Shown piece by piece: positions 1 to 8,110 of a stretch of 64,000 bases of DNA. The stretch is from Brevundimonas bullata (GTDB lineage Bacteria; Pseudomonadota; Alphaproteobacteria; Caulobacterales; Caulobacteraceae). Both the position numbers and the translations under genes were made by a program. Location of the stretch: contig NZ_QLLC01000002.1 of assembly GCF_003350205.1 (NCBI RefSeq), forward strand, positions 1 to 64,000. Direction: 5' to 3'. Numbering within the stretch: position 1 is the stretch's first letter; each line of letters begins with the position of its first letter. Below the pieces are notes generated by a model. That model ran no database searches, was not told the DNA's origin, and saw only the letters and a program-made list of their open reading frames with translations.

Positions 1-364
1 CCTTTCAAGGGCCGGACTCTAGCTCCGCGTGGAGGAAATTCTCAGGGGCACGTCAAAGCGCGCACGCTTCTCGGAAAGTCTTGCGCCGGAGTTCGCTCAA
101 GCGAACTGGCGCTGCACTGTGACGGAGGCCTCATGGGACTGGAGTTCGCTCGAGCGAACTGACGGAGGTGCCTTCACCGTGGAGGGTCCGTTTTGAATAC
201 TAATAGATCGTGTTGTTTCCCGGTGCCCGTTATGAGGGTGTCGTAGTTTGGGTTGCTATACCTATATACTTATAGCACTCTGTAAAATTTGAGTTTAATA
301 GTTGCTGATTCAGAATCTGGTGACTAACTATGAGCGCAGGTTTTTGATCTGTATGGTGTTCAGG
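1..364. other. Non-coding end region of an integrative element
   Basis: No open frame with protein-like composition is visible here. The stretch contains two phased palindromes (listed separately) and, from about 187 to 300, a distinctly AT-richer segment than anywhere else in the window, with TATA-like runs near 257-275. This is probably the upstream control region for the small gene and integrase that follow. I could not pick a convincing -35/-10 pair. Confidence 0.5.
90..160. promoter_or_regulatory. Pair of phased 18-bp palindromes (candidate operators)
   Basis: Positions 143-160 read AGTTCGCTCGAGCGAACT, a perfect palindrome. Positions 90-107 hold the same sequence with one central change (CA for CG). 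The two are 53 bp apart, close to five helical turns. A related GACGGAGG string follows each copy at a different distance. Paired sites of this kind usually bind a dimeric regulator; here that would be a regulator of the element's integrase or excision genes. The binding protein is not in the window. Confidence 0.5.
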
Positions 365-562
365 ATGACTCGTCGGCAGAATATGGTACGAAAGGCGGAT
401 CTCCGTCGCGTTCTCGATACATTCCAAGAGCGAGGCGTATCCTTTCGTTCTCTAGACATTCTCCCATCGGGCGAGGTCCGCTTAACTCTGGCGTTGCCAG
501 GGCAGCCGACGTCGGGAGAATATTCTGATGAAGTTAGATCCTGGGACAAGGCGCTGAGTTGA
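365..562 (+). CDS. Small hypothetical protein upstream of integrase
   Basis: A 65-residue basic protein (start MTRRQNMVRK) with a C-terminal half rich in short beta-like segments (SLDILPSGEVRLTL). I chose the ATG at 365 because an upstream ATG at 302 would add an unconvincing segment from the AT-rich leader. It is on the same strand as the integrase 42 bp downstream, so the two are probably co-transcribed. Small proteins of this kind, with an SGEVRLTL-like motif, often sit just before integrases in alphaproteobacterial elements. Their function is not known to me. No domain was recognised. Confidence 0.55.
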   Translation: MTRRQNMVRKADLRRVLDTFQERGVSFRSLDILPSGEVRLTLALPGQPTSGEYSDEVRSWDKALS

Positions 563-604
563 ATGTTTCTCAGCTTCCGCACCAATTTCTAGAGGTGACG
601 ATGA

Positions 605-1735
605 ATGCCTGTCATCAAGCGCCCCCAAGGTAGAAAACTGAGCGCGAGGGACTTTAAGGCCCTCGGTTATCCCTACCTGAATGTCTTTAAAGATCGACAC
701 GGCAAGCTTCGCTACCGATATCGACAGAAAGGTCGAGCGTCTGTTTACCTACATGGCGCGTTTGGCTCTCCAGAATTCCGTGCGGCTTACGATGCTGCCT
801 GCGCAGGCCAGACAAGTGCGATCATTCCAGGTTCCGACCGCACGGTTCCAGGCACCATCAATGCCTTGGCGGTAGCGATCTACGGTTCGGCAGAGTGGAG
901 GCAACTTAGAAAGCCTACTCAAGCTACATATCGCGGCATCATCGAGCGGTTGCGGACAGAGTATGGCGGGCAGCCTGTGCGGGGACTGCAGACGCAGCAC
1001 ATCCTCAAAATGCGGGACCGCAAGGCCGGCTATCCAACGGCGGCCAATAACTTGGTCAAGATCGTGCGTTGGATGCTGGCCTTCGCAGTTGCCCGACAAT
1101 GGCGGGTCGACAACCCAGCCACCGGCATCAGCCCGTTAAAGATCCCTTCTGGCGGCTTCCCCGTGTGGAATGAGGCGGACATCGCGAAATTTGAGGCGCA
1201 CTGGCCTGTGGGTTCCCGTGAGCGCTTGGCATTTGATCTCCTGCTCTACACCGCTCAGCGGTCAGGCGACGTGCGTCAGATGGGCCGCCAGCACGTCCAA
1301 GGTCACGCCATTCTCGTGCAGCAGGAGAAAACCGAGGCCTGCCTAGAGATTCCGATCCATCCACGCCTCAAGGCGTCGCTCGAAACCGTTCCGGCTGGTC
1401 AGATGCTCTTTCTGGTCACGCAATCGCGCGTCGGCTTTACGGCGGGCGGCTTCGGCAACTGGTTCAGAGGGGCGTGCAGGCAAGCCGGGGTACCGGATCG
1501 TTCCGCGCATGGCTTACGGAAGTCGGCTGCGACGCGCTTGGCGGACGCGGGCTGCACCGAGGCGCAGATTAAGGCCGTGACGGGCCACCAGACCTCAAAG
1601 GAGGTCGAACGGTACACGAAGGCGCGGGATCAGCGGCTGTTGGCGCAGGACGCTTTCGCCATGATCGGCGGCACGCAACGCGAACAAACTTTGGCTAACC
1701 CGGCAGGGAAGTTAGCCAAATCGAGCGCTAACTAA
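605..1735 (+). CDS. Tyrosine recombinase / site-specific integrase
   Basis: A 376-residue phage-type integrase that would catalyse integration and excision of the element at the adjacent tRNA gene. The N-terminal ~100 residues form an arm-type DNA-binding region (YRYRQKGRASVYLHGAFGS), followed by a core-binding helical domain and the catalytic domain. The catalytic set is visible: Arg in TAQRSGDVRQM, the HGLRKSAATRLA box (H-x-x-R), and His plus the nucleophilic Tyr in TGHQTSKEVERYTKA. AGAGGTGACG just before the ATG serves as ribosome-binding site. The gene stops 28 bp from the 3' end of tRNA-Ser, the classic arrangement for an element inserted in a tRNA gene. The rest of the element lies to the left, outside the window. 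Confidence 0.93.
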   Translation: MPVIKRPQGRKLSARDFKALGYPYLNVFKDRHGKLRYRYRQKGRASVYLHGAFGSPEFRAAYDAACAGQTSAIIPGSDRTVPGTINALAVAIYGSAEWRQLRKPTQATYRGIIERLRTEYGGQPVRGLQTQHILKMRDRKAGYPTAANNLVKIVRWMLAFAVARQWRVDNPATGISPLKIPSGGFPVWNEADIAKFEAHWPVGSRERLAFDLLLYTAQRSGDVRQMGRQHVQGHAILVQQEKTEACLEIPIHPRLKASLETVPAGQMLFLVTQSRVGFTAGGFGNWFRGACRQAGVPDRSAHGLRKSAATRLADAGCTEAQIKAVTGHQTSKEVERYTKARDQRLLAQDAFAMIGGTQREQTLANPAGKLAKSSAN

Positions 1736-1800
1736 CTGAAAATAAAGGAAATTGCGATGGTGGTGGCGGACAGAGAGGGATTCGAACCCTCGGTAGGCTT
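1736..1800. other. Putative attachment-site junction at the tRNA-Ser 3' end
   Basis: The integrase ends at 1735 and the tRNA-Ser 3' end (minus strand) begins at 1764. Elements of this type recombine within the T-arm and 3' end of the tRNA, leaving the gene intact. The matching direct repeat should lie at the far end of the element and is not in the window, so the core cannot be delimited. Confidence 0.5.
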
Positions 1801-1853
1801 TCACCTACACACGCTTTCCAAGCGTGCGCGATCGACCACTCCGCCACCTGTCC
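1764..1853 (-). tRNA. tRNA-Ser (anticodon GGA)
   Basis: Read on the minus strand, this gives a 7-bp acceptor stem (GGACAGG pairing with the 3' strand through one G-U pair), a long variable arm typical of class II tRNAs, the T-loop GGTTCGAATCC, discriminator G and encoded CCA. The anticodon loop CTTGGAAAG places GGA in the anticodon, decoding UCC/UCU. A second CCA follows directly in the genome. It is the probable insertion target of the neighbouring integrase. Confidence 0.96.
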
Positions 1854-2000
1854 GTTTCCACGACGTCGCCGTGTAGCCGCTGGACGGTCGATCCAGCGGA
1901 GCGAGGCTGATAGAACAGCATGAACCCCTCGGCAAGCGCCCTTTGAGGCCCCATATGGGGGGAAGTCGATTTTGCCGCTGATTTCTGCGAGATTTTTCCG

Positions 2001-2663
2001 ATGCTGTTCCAAAAGACCGCCGACCTGCCTAACGCCGAGACGGCTTTGCCGGGGCGCGAGGCGGCGCTGACGACGGATGCGACTCACTTTGTGCTGGGTC
2101 ATGCGCTGAAGGGGCCGCATCCCGAAGGCTTCGAGACCGCCGTGTTCGGCATGGGCTGCTTCTGGGGCGTGGAGCGGGTGTTCTGGCAGTTGCCGGGCGT
2201 CTGGGTCACGTCGGCGGGTTATGCGGGCGGGATTACGCCGAATCCGACCTACGAAGAGGTCTGCTCGGGGCGGACGGGTCATACCGAGGTGGTGCAGGTG
2301 GTGTTTGACCCCAAGGTCATTTCCTACGGCGATCTGTTGAAGGCCTTCTGGGAGAACCATGACCCGACCCAGGGCATGCGCCAGGGCAATGACCAGGGGA
2401 CGCAGTATCGCTCGGCCATCTACACCCTGAACGACGCCCAGCAGGCGGAAGCCGAAGCCTCGCGCGACGCCTATCAGGCGGCGCTGAGCGCGGCGGGCAA
2501 GGGGACGATCACGACGGAGATCCAGCCGGCGGGTCCCTATTACTTCGCTGAGGATTATCACCAGGGCTATCTGGCCAAGAACCCGGCGGGGTACTGCGGC
2601 ATCGGCGGGACCGGGGTGGTCTGCCCCATCGGCGTCGGCGTCACCATGGGCGCTGGGGCCTGA
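2001..2663 (+). CDS. msrA: Peptide-methionine (S)-S-oxide reductase MsrA
   Basis: Reduces methionine-S-sulfoxide in proteins and free methionine using thioredoxin. The catalytic motif GCFWGVE is present with the nucleophilic Cys at residue 53, along with the family signatures SAGYAGG and [11 protein letters not shown]. Cysteines in the C-terminal tail (GYCGIGG and VVCPIG) are well placed to act as resolving residues. Length 220 fits the longer MsrA type. The N-terminal ~45 residues before the core are a typical extension. Its stop codon overlaps the start of the next gene (TGATG), so the two are co-translated. Cytosolic repair enzyme. Confidence 0.95.
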   Translation: MLFQKTADLPNAETALPGREAALTTDATHFVLGHALKGPHPEGFETAVFGMGCFWGVERVFWQLPGVWVTSAGYAGGITPNPTYEEVCSGRTGHTEVVQVVFDPKVISYGDLLKAFWENHDPTQGMRQGNDQGTQYRSAIYTLNDAQQAEAEASRDAYQAALSAAGKGTITTEIQPAGPYYFAEDYHQGYLAKNPAGYCGIGGTGVVCPIGVGVTMGAGA

Positions 2664-3004
2664 TGGACCGGGCGGGGGTCGGCCAGGTTTGCCTGGCGCT
2701 GCCGGGGGCGACGCTGGACCATCCGTTCGGCGACGACCACGACGCCTACAAGGTCGGCGGCAAGATGTTCGTCATGGTGGGGGCGACCGGGGGGGTGTCG
2801 TTCAAGGTCTCGGACATCGCCTATGAGGTGTTGACTGAGAGCGGCCATGCGCGGCCGGCGCCCTATATGGCGCGCGCCAAGTGGGTGAACCTGCCGCGCA
2901 TCGACGACTGGGCGGACGAGGAGCTGGCGGACCATATCCAGTCCGCCCACGCCATCATTGTCGGCAAGCTGACGAAGAAGGCGCGGGCGGAGCTGGGGCT
3001 TTAG
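2663..3004 (+). CDS. MmcQ/YjbR family protein
   Basis: A 113-residue protein with the YjbR/MmcQ pattern: N-terminal LALPGATLDHPFGDD, a central VGGKMFV strand, the SFKVSDIAYEVL segment, and a C-terminal KWVNLPRIDDW followed by a helix ending in KLTKKARAELG. The fold is a CyaY-like DNA-binding type known from family structures, but no specific role is established. Its start overlaps the msrA stop, suggesting a two-gene operon, though a functional link with methionine sulfoxide repair is only inference. Confidence 0.85.
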   Translation: MDRAGVGQVCLALPGATLDHPFGDDHDAYKVGGKMFVMVGATGGVSFKVSDIAYEVLTESGHARPAPYMARAKWVNLPRIDDWADEELADHIQSAHAIIVGKLTKKARAELGL

Positions 3005-3071
3005 GGAGCCACTGGTTCTTTCCTGACTGTCGCGGAGCGGTGGGGAGGGGGATCGTCGCTGATAGGGGATG

Positions 3072-3160
3072 AGGCGGAGGGGGTGACGCCGCGTCTGATC
3101 TCTGTGCCGCTCCCTCCACCGCTACGCGGTCCCCCTCCCCATGAAATGGGGAGGAAGGAA
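3072..3160. repeat. Dispersed palindromic repeat, family A (copy 1)
   Basis: GC-rich element between convergent genes. It holds an inner hairpin ACCGC-TA-CGCGGT flanked by CCTCC and CCCCCTCCCC, followed by a second hairpin CCTCCCC-atgaaat-GGGGAGG. Closely related strings occur at 18905-19046 and 23165-23260. It may act as a bidirectional transcription terminator or mRNA 3' stabiliser for msrA-yjbR and the DUF885 gene. Confidence 0.7.
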
Positions 3161-3167
3161 GGGCGGC

Positions 3168-4961
3168 CTACCGGGCCTTCTGCTCGGCGATCCAGCGGTC
3201 CATGCGGGCGTCGAGCAGGTCCAGCGGCAGGGGGCCGTCGACCAGCAGGGCGTCGTGGAAGGTGCGGACGTCGAAGCGGTCGCCCAGTTCGCGTTCGGCC
3301 TTCTGACGGATCTGGCGCAGGCGGATCTCGCCGATCTTGTAGGCCGTGGCCTGACCCGGCCAGCCGATGTAGCGCTGGAGTTCGGTCTCGATATTGTGCG
3401 GGGCCAGGGCCGAGTTGTCGCGGAAGCAGGCGCGGGCCTGTTCCGTGGTCCAGCCCATCCAGTGCAGGCCGGTGTCGGCCACCAGGCGGCAGGCGCGCCA
3501 CATCTCGTAGCTGAGGCGGCCGAAGCGTTCGTAGGGAGTGCGATAGATGCCCATCTCTTCACCCAAGAACTCGGAATAGAGGCCCCAGCCCTCGGTGAAG
3601 GCGGTCACGTCGGCCCCGCGCCGGTAATAGGGCTGATCCGCCGCCTCCTGCTGCAAGGCGATCTGCAGGTGGTGGCCGGGGACGGCCTCGTGGACGGTCA
3701 GGGCCGGAAGCTCATAGAGGGGGCGCTGATCCAGCTTGGACGTGTTGACGATATAGCCGCCGGCCACGCCGTTCTGTATCGAGCCGGGATTGTAGCGGCC
3801 AGTGGTGTAGCTGTCCTCGATCTCGCGCGGGACAGGCCGCACGCCATAGGGCAGGCGGGGCAGGGTTCCGAACAGGGCGGGCAGGCCGTCGTCGGCGCGC
3901 TTGGCGATCTCGGAGGCCTTTTCCAGCAGTTGTTCGCGGCTGGTCGCATAGAATTGCGGATCGGTGCGCAGGAAATGGAGGAAGCCGGCGAAGTCTCCGG
4001 TCCATCCGGCGGCGCGCATTTCGTCCTGCATCCGGGCGCGGATGCGGGCGACCTCTTCCAGGCCGATCTGATGCACCTGATCCGGGGTCAGGTCGGTGGT
4101 GGTGTAGCTGCGCACGGCATAGGCATAGAGGTCGCGACCGCCGGGGCGGTGGGTCATGCCGGGCTCGACCGGAGCGCGCGGTTGGTAGTCGTTCTTCAGC
4201 AGGTCGCGCCAGGCGAGGCGGCGCTGGGCGACGGGGCCGTCGATCAGGGCCTGGGCGCCAGCGCGCAGGCGCGACTGTTCGGCGGCGGGAATGGTCGCGG
4301 GCAGGGCGTTGAACGGCTGCATCAGGATGTCGCCGCCCTCGCGCGGCTTCACGTCGGTTTCGGCCAGGGCCAGGGCGCTGTCGACGACCGAGCGGGCCTG
4401 GACCAGGTCGGTGTCGAGGCCGCGCCGGGCGTCGGCGATGGCGGCGTCATAGAAGGAGGGAACGGCGCTGATCCGCGACAGCCAGGCCTCGGCGTCGGCG
4501 GTCGAGGTGATGCGGGTCGAACTGGCCAGATAGGCGAAGGTCTGGCCGGGGCCGCCTTCGGAACTGAAGGCCAAGCGGCCGCCGTCCAGCGGGATGGCCT
4601 CAAGGTTGCGGCGGATCAGGTAGGCGGCGAAGGTCCGGTTCAACTGCTCGTCTGGATTGAGAGACGACGGGTCGATGGCCTCCAGCCGGGTCAGCAGGGC
4701 GGTCAGGGGCGCGACGCGCGCCAGTTCGCCCGTGCGGGTCGGGTCAGGCAGGCGCGACAGTGCCTCACGGTCGCCCTCCATGCCGGCGGTGATCGGATCG
4801 ACGCGGCGCAGGTAGGCCTCGTAGTCGGCCAGGGCGCCGGCGAGGGCGGTGCTTTGAGCGCTGGCTTGAGCGCCGGGCGCCGATTGCGGCTGCCCAACGG
4901 CCAGAGCTGGCGTGACCATGAAGGCCGCCAGAGCGGCCCCGATCAGAAGTGGCTTGTGCAT
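3168..4961 (-). CDS. DUF885 family secreted metallohydrolase
   Basis: A 597-residue protein of the DUF885 family, thought to be zinc-dependent peptidase-like enzymes. An N-terminal signal peptide (MHKPLLIGAALAAFMVTPALA) directs it to the periplasm. The hallmark HEAVPGHHLQ motif lies at about residues 424-433 and resembles an HExxH-type zinc site with additional His residues; a downstream FTEGWGLYSEFLGEEMG segment supplies the usual third-ligand Glu region. Length is normal for the family. It is separated from the downstream end by repeat family A and from its upstream neighbour by 69 bp. The substrate is unknown. Confidence 0.88.
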   Translation of the reverse strand: MHKPLLIGAALAAFMVTPALAVGQPQSAPGAQASAQSTALAGALADYEAYLRRVDPITAGMEGDREALSRLPDPTRTGELARVAPLTALLTRLEAIDPSSLNPDEQLNRTFAAYLIRRNLEAIPLDGGRLAFSSEGGPGQTFAYLASSTRITSTADAEAWLSRISAVPSFYDAAIADARRGLDTDLVQARSVVDSALALAETDVKPREGGDILMQPFNALPATIPAAEQSRLRAGAQALIDGPVAQRRLAWRDLLKNDYQPRAPVEPGMTHRPGGRDLYAYAVRSYTTTDLTPDQVHQIGLEEVARIRARMQDEMRAAGWTGDFAGFLHFLRTDPQFYATSREQLLEKASEIAKRADDGLPALFGTLPRLPYGVRPVPREIEDSYTTGRYNPGSIQNGVAGGYIVNTSKLDQRPLYELPALTVHEAVPGHHLQIALQQEAADQPYYRRGADVTAFTEGWGLYSEFLGEEMGIYRTPYERFGRLSYEMWRACRLVADTGLHWMGWTTEQARACFRDNSALAPHNIETELQRYIGWPGQATAYKIGEIRLRQIRQKAERELGDRFDVRTFHDALLVDGPLPLDLLDARMDRWIAEQKAR

Positions 4962-5030
4962 TGCTGTCCTCCCTCAAGTGAGGGGGAAGAGACAGGCGTA
5001 GCGGTGGATGGTCAAGCGCGCGTCGCGAGG

Positions 5031-5528
5031 TCAGCCGCACAGGGTGAAGAAGCGGTCGATCTGCGAGGCCGAGCCTTGCTGGGCGACCAGCGGGGTGCGG
5101 TAGTCGGGGCCGTAGGTCGCCAGCCAGCCCAGCTTGCGGAAGCGCAGGAAGACCGGGTCGGTGGTGCGGGCGACGGCGGTCAGATCGAGGCCGTCGTGCA
5201 TGGCCGAGGGCTCGGCCTTGGCGGGATAGGTTTCCGTGTCCCCGCCGGATTCCAGGGCGATGACGCGGGGGTGGTCCTCCGCGACGGTCTGCAGGATTTG
5301 CAGGGCGCCCGAGCCTGGACGGCACGACAGGTCCAGCGGCACGTCGTCGGTCTCGGCCATGCCGTAGGACAGGCTGGCTTCATCCGCATCCTCGTTCAGA
5401 TGCCAGTCGTAGCCGGCGACGGGGATCGGCGCGCCGTTGGTCGCAGCTGTCAGGTTGGACGCTGTCGGCGCGCAGGCGGACAGGGCGAGCGCCGCCGCGG
5501 CGGGGGCAAGCCAGATGATGGGGCGCAT
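5031..5528 (-). CDS. Hypothetical lipoprotein, tandem paralogue 3 of 3
   Basis: A 165-residue predicted lipoprotein: hydrophobic leader followed by the lipobox LSAC, giving a lipidated Cys at about residue 19. The mature part shares a skeleton with the two genes upstream: a WHL near its start, LSYGMAETDDVPLDLSCRPG with an internal Cys, an F-x-x-x-G-x-L segment, and the ending RFFTLCG with a second Cys. The two Cys probably form a disulfide in the periplasm. It lies 8 bp after the preceding paralogue, so the three are one operon. I recognise no named domain and propose no function. Confidence 0.7.
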   Translation of the reverse strand: MRPIIWLAPAAAALALSACAPTASNLTAATNGAPIPVAGYDWHLNEDADEASLSYGMAETDDVPLDLSCRPGSGALQILQTVAEDHPRVIALESGGDTETYPAKAEPSAMHDGLDLTAVARTTDPVFLRFRKLGWLATYGPDYRTPLVAQQGSASQIDRFFTLCG

Positions 5529-5536
5529 GGAAATCC

Positions 5537-5965
5537 TCAGCCGGTGCAGAGTTCGGCGAACCGGCGCAGCTTGGACAGATTCGCCCGATCAATCTCTATC
5601 GCAGAGGATTGTTGGCCGACCGTGACCTGCAACCGTCCATTGGCCTGGAAGGCGGCGAAGACGGGGTGGTCGGCGCGCAGCATGGTCTGCAACTGGCCGC
5701 GCCGGGGGCGAACCTCGGCATTGGAGGAGGCCGCACCCGAGGTGACGACGGCTATGCCCTCGGCGGGCGCGGCGTCATAGAGGGTCAGGCGTACGATGCT
5801 GGAGCCGGGCGCGCACTCCAGGGTGGTGCGCAGGCGCGGCGTATCGGGGATCTCGTTGGCCAGAACGAGAGGGCCGTTGTCGGCATAGAGGGTCCAGGCC
5901 CAGACTTGGGCCGGTGGCGCAGTCTGAAGCGTCAGGGCCAAGGCGAGGCCGAGCAAGGCGGTCAT
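5537..5965 (-). CDS. Hypothetical secreted protein, tandem paralogue 2 of 3
   Basis: A 142-residue protein with a short hydrophobic N-terminus (MTALLGLALALTLQTAPPAQ), probably a signal peptide. It repeats the pattern of its neighbours: WTL near the mature start, a TLECAPGSSIVRLTLYDA stretch aligning with SCRPG and TCSPG of the paralogues, FAAFQANGRLQV, and the ending RFAELCTG. It is the shortest of the three because the segment between the two conserved Cys is reduced. No domain recognised. Its position in the middle of the trio and its conserved Cys pair argue that it is real. Confidence 0.68.
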   Translation of the reverse strand: MTALLGLALALTLQTAPPAQVWAWTLYADNGPLVLANEIPDTPRLRTTLECAPGSSIVRLTLYDAAPAEGIAVVTSGAASSNAEVRPRRGQLQTMLRADHPVFAAFQANGRLQVTVGQQSSAIEIDRANLSKLRRFAELCTG

Positions 5966-6003
5966 GGTTCAGCCCCCGCTGATGGGTTCGAAGGCGACTT
6001 TGA

Positions 6004-6471
6004 TCAGGCGTGGCTGGAAGCGCAATAGCCGAGGAAGTTCTGAACTAGGCGACGTTCGGCGCGGCTGGCCCGCAGTTGCGTGGCGCCGGCCTCGGTCTGC
6101 ACCGCCATCCGGCCTCCGCGCGCCAGGCCGGTCAGGGCAGCGTCGGTCAGGGGCAGGCGGGTCTCGAAGGCTTCGCCGTCTGACAGGGGGTCGATCGGCT
6201 GCGGCCCCAGAGCGGCGGGGACCAAGGCGGGGCTTCGGGGCTGGGCGTCGCCATAGACGGCAGCCGTGCGGTCGCCGGGCGAGCAGGTCAGCATCAGGGC
6301 CACCTGATCGGAATCCGCCAGCCCATAGGCCAGCTTGGCCATCGGCCCTTCGTGCAGCAGATGCCAGCCGGCCGCGCCTTCGCCGGGGGCGGCGGGCGCG
6401 GTGGTCATGGCCTGGCCGGCAAGAAAGGCCAGGCTGAGGGCGGCGGCGGCGGGAAGCAGGGACTTCAACAT
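6004..6471 (-). CDS. Hypothetical secreted protein, tandem paralogue 1 of 3
   Basis: A 155-residue protein with a signal peptide (MLKSLLPAAAALSLAFLAGQAM). The core has WHLLHEG, LAYGLADSDQVALMLTCSPG, a LARGGRMAV segment and NFLGYCASSH at the end. These align with the two following genes at the Trp, the (S/T)C-x-PG and the final F-x-x-x-C positions. It is the first gene of the three-gene operon, whose promoter should lie in the 122 bp between here and flgH; I could not identify it. Function unknown. Confidence 0.7.
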   Translation of the reverse strand: MLKSLLPAAAALSLAFLAGQAMTTAPAAPGEGAAGWHLLHEGPMAKLAYGLADSDQVALMLTCSPGDRTAAVYGDAQPRSPALVPAALGPQPIDPLSDGEAFETRLPLTDAALTGLARGGRMAVQTEAGATQLRASRAERRLVQNFLGYCASSHA

Positions 6472-6593
6472 TACAAATCACTCGCGTTCGACAGAGCAAA
6501 CGCGGGTCACTCGTTAAGGGTTCACGGCTCCGCTTGAACGCGCGCGATTCCGTGATGGCGAGTCACTGGAAAAACACGCTCGCCGAACGCGGG

Positions 6594-7316
6594 TCAGAAG
6601 GGGCTGAAGCGCTCCACCAGGGACTGGGCGGCGGGGCTGGCCTGCATCCGGCTGATGTCGCCGCGACCGCCGTAGCTGATGCGTGCCTCGGCGATCTGGG
6701 TGTGGGCGATGGTGTTGGCCGAGGAGATGTCCTCGGGGCGCACGATGCCGGCCACGGTCAGTTCGCGGACCTCGCGGTTGGTGCGCACTTCTTGCCGACC
6801 CTGGATGACCATGTTGCCGTTGGGCATGACGGCGGTGACGACGGCGGCCACGGTCAGGTTGACCCGCTCCGAGCGGTTGACGCTGCCCGAGCCCGAGGCG
6901 TTGGACTCGCCCTCGGTGCCGACCATCTTGGCGGGGTCGAAGCCGCCGGGGAAGGCGCGGCCCAGGCTGTTCTCCAGGCCGAAGAAGTTGGTGACGCCGC
7001 CGGAAATGCTGTTGTTGCGGGCGCGCTGGGTCGAGTTCTGGGTCTGGGCGCGGTCGTTGATGTCGATGTTGACGGTCAGGATGTCGCCGACGCGCCGGGC
7101 GCGCTGATCGCCGAAGAAGCTGCGCGCGCCGGTGCGCCACAGGCTGTTGGCCGAGGCGGGCGTGGGCGTCGGCAGATAGGCCTGCTCGACCGGGACCAGG
7201 GCGGCCGGATAGCCGATGGGGGCCAGGTCCGGGCCTTTCAGCGTCTCTGTGACCGTGGAGCAGGCGCCCAGGGACAGGGCGGAAGCGGCGGCGGCGAGGA
7301 TCAGGACTTTACGCAT
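6594..7316 (-). CDS. flgH: Flagellar L-ring protein FlgH
   Basis: Outer-membrane lipoprotein that forms the L-ring bushing around the flagellar rod. A signal peptide ending in lipobox LGAC places the lipidated Cys at about residue 19. Family signatures include SLWRTGARSFFGDQRARRVGDILTVNI, the VMPNGNMVIQGRQEVRTN region and the RPEDISSANTI motif. Length 240 is normal. It is the last gene of the flgF-flgG-flgA-flgH series, 11 bp after flgA, and would be transcribed from the sigma-54 promoter upstream of flgF. Confidence 0.97.
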   Translation of the reverse strand: MRKVLILAAAASALSLGACSTVTETLKGPDLAPIGYPAALVPVEQAYLPTPTPASANSLWRTGARSFFGDQRARRVGDILTVNIDINDRAQTQNSTQRARNNSISGGVTNFFGLENSLGRAFPGGFDPAKMVGTEGESNASGSGSVNRSERVNLTVAAVVTAVMPNGNMVIQGRQEVRTNREVRELTVAGIVRPEDISSANTIAHTQIAEARISYGGRGDISRMQASPAAQSLVERFSPF

Positions 7317-7327
7317 GACGGGATCTC

Positions 7328-8107
7328 TCAGCGGGCGGCGAATTGTTGCGGATTGGCGCGGGCCATCTGGGCGGCGGGACCGGCGACGGCTCGGCCCGGA
7401 CCGACGGCGACGGCGTCGATGGTGCGGCCCGATTGGGTGTTCAGCACCGGCACGGCCTCGCCCGCCGAGGCGTCGCGGGTCGCCTTGCCGGTGACGGTCA
7501 GCTCGACGCCGCCGGAGATATAGGCGACCTCGACCATGTCGTTGCGGGCGATGACTTGGGGCGAGGCCAGATCGCGGCTGGTCACGGCGGCGCCGGCGCG
7601 AAGCGCGCGCTTGGCCGACAGACCGACGACCTGATCAGCGTCCTGGGGACCGCCGGCGGGAGCCTGGTGGGCTTGAACCGTGGACCAGACCACGTCGGCG
7701 GGCTGGACGATGTCGCCGGCGGCCAGGCTGCGGGCGTAGGTTAGGACCTCGACCGTGGCGCCGGGGCGCGAGGCCACGGTGGCGGCGGTGGGACGGGCGG
7801 AAGCGTCGGCAGGAAGGGCTCCGCCTTCGCGGACGACGATGCGGCGCAGGCCTTGCGGGTTGGCCCAGTCGAGACCGGCGCGGCGGGCGGCGGACTGGAT
7901 CTGGCTGGCCTCGAAGACGGCGGTGGCGCCGAGGCGCTGGCCGACCACGACGCCGGAAGCCGCGCCCGCGTCGTCGAACAACTCGCCCAGGGTGACGCGG
8001 CCGTCGTCGTCGGTCGGATCGGGCAGGAGACTGACGGGACCGGCCAGGGCCGGAGCGGCGAGGGCTGCGAAGGCCAAGGCCAGAGAAAGACTGCGGATCA
8101 TGGCCAT
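7328..8107 (-). CDS. flgA: Flagellar P-ring assembly chaperone FlgA
   Basis: Periplasmic chaperone needed for P-ring (FlgI) assembly. It has an N-terminal signal peptide (LSLALAFAALAAPALA) and a C-terminal SAF-like domain: the typical RSLAAGDIVQPADVVW motif, GLSAKRALRAGAAVTSRDL, then VEVAYISGGVELTVTGKATRDASAGE and a final QSGRTIDAVAVGPGR. Length 259 is within the family range. It sits 3 bp after flgG, indicating tight co-transcription. In this lineage flgA lies between flgG and flgH. Confidence 0.94.
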   Translation of the reverse strand: MAMIRSLSLALAFAALAAPALAGPVSLLPDPTDDDGRVTLGELFDDAGAASGVVVGQRLGATAVFEASQIQSAARRAGLDWANPQGLRRIVVREGGALPADASARPTAATVASRPGATVEVLTYARSLAAGDIVQPADVVWSTVQAHQAPAGGPQDADQVVGLSAKRALRAGAAVTSRDLASPQVIARNDMVEVAYISGGVELTVTGKATRDASAGEAVPVLNTQSGRTIDAVAVGPGRAVAGPAAQMARANPQQFAAR

Positions 8108-8110
8108 GAC

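Noticed and set aside
3141..5780. An 879-codon open frame opposite the DUF885 gene and the first two paralogues
   Set aside because: It spans several real genes on the other strand, contains no recognisable motif and depends on GC-biased third positions of those genes.
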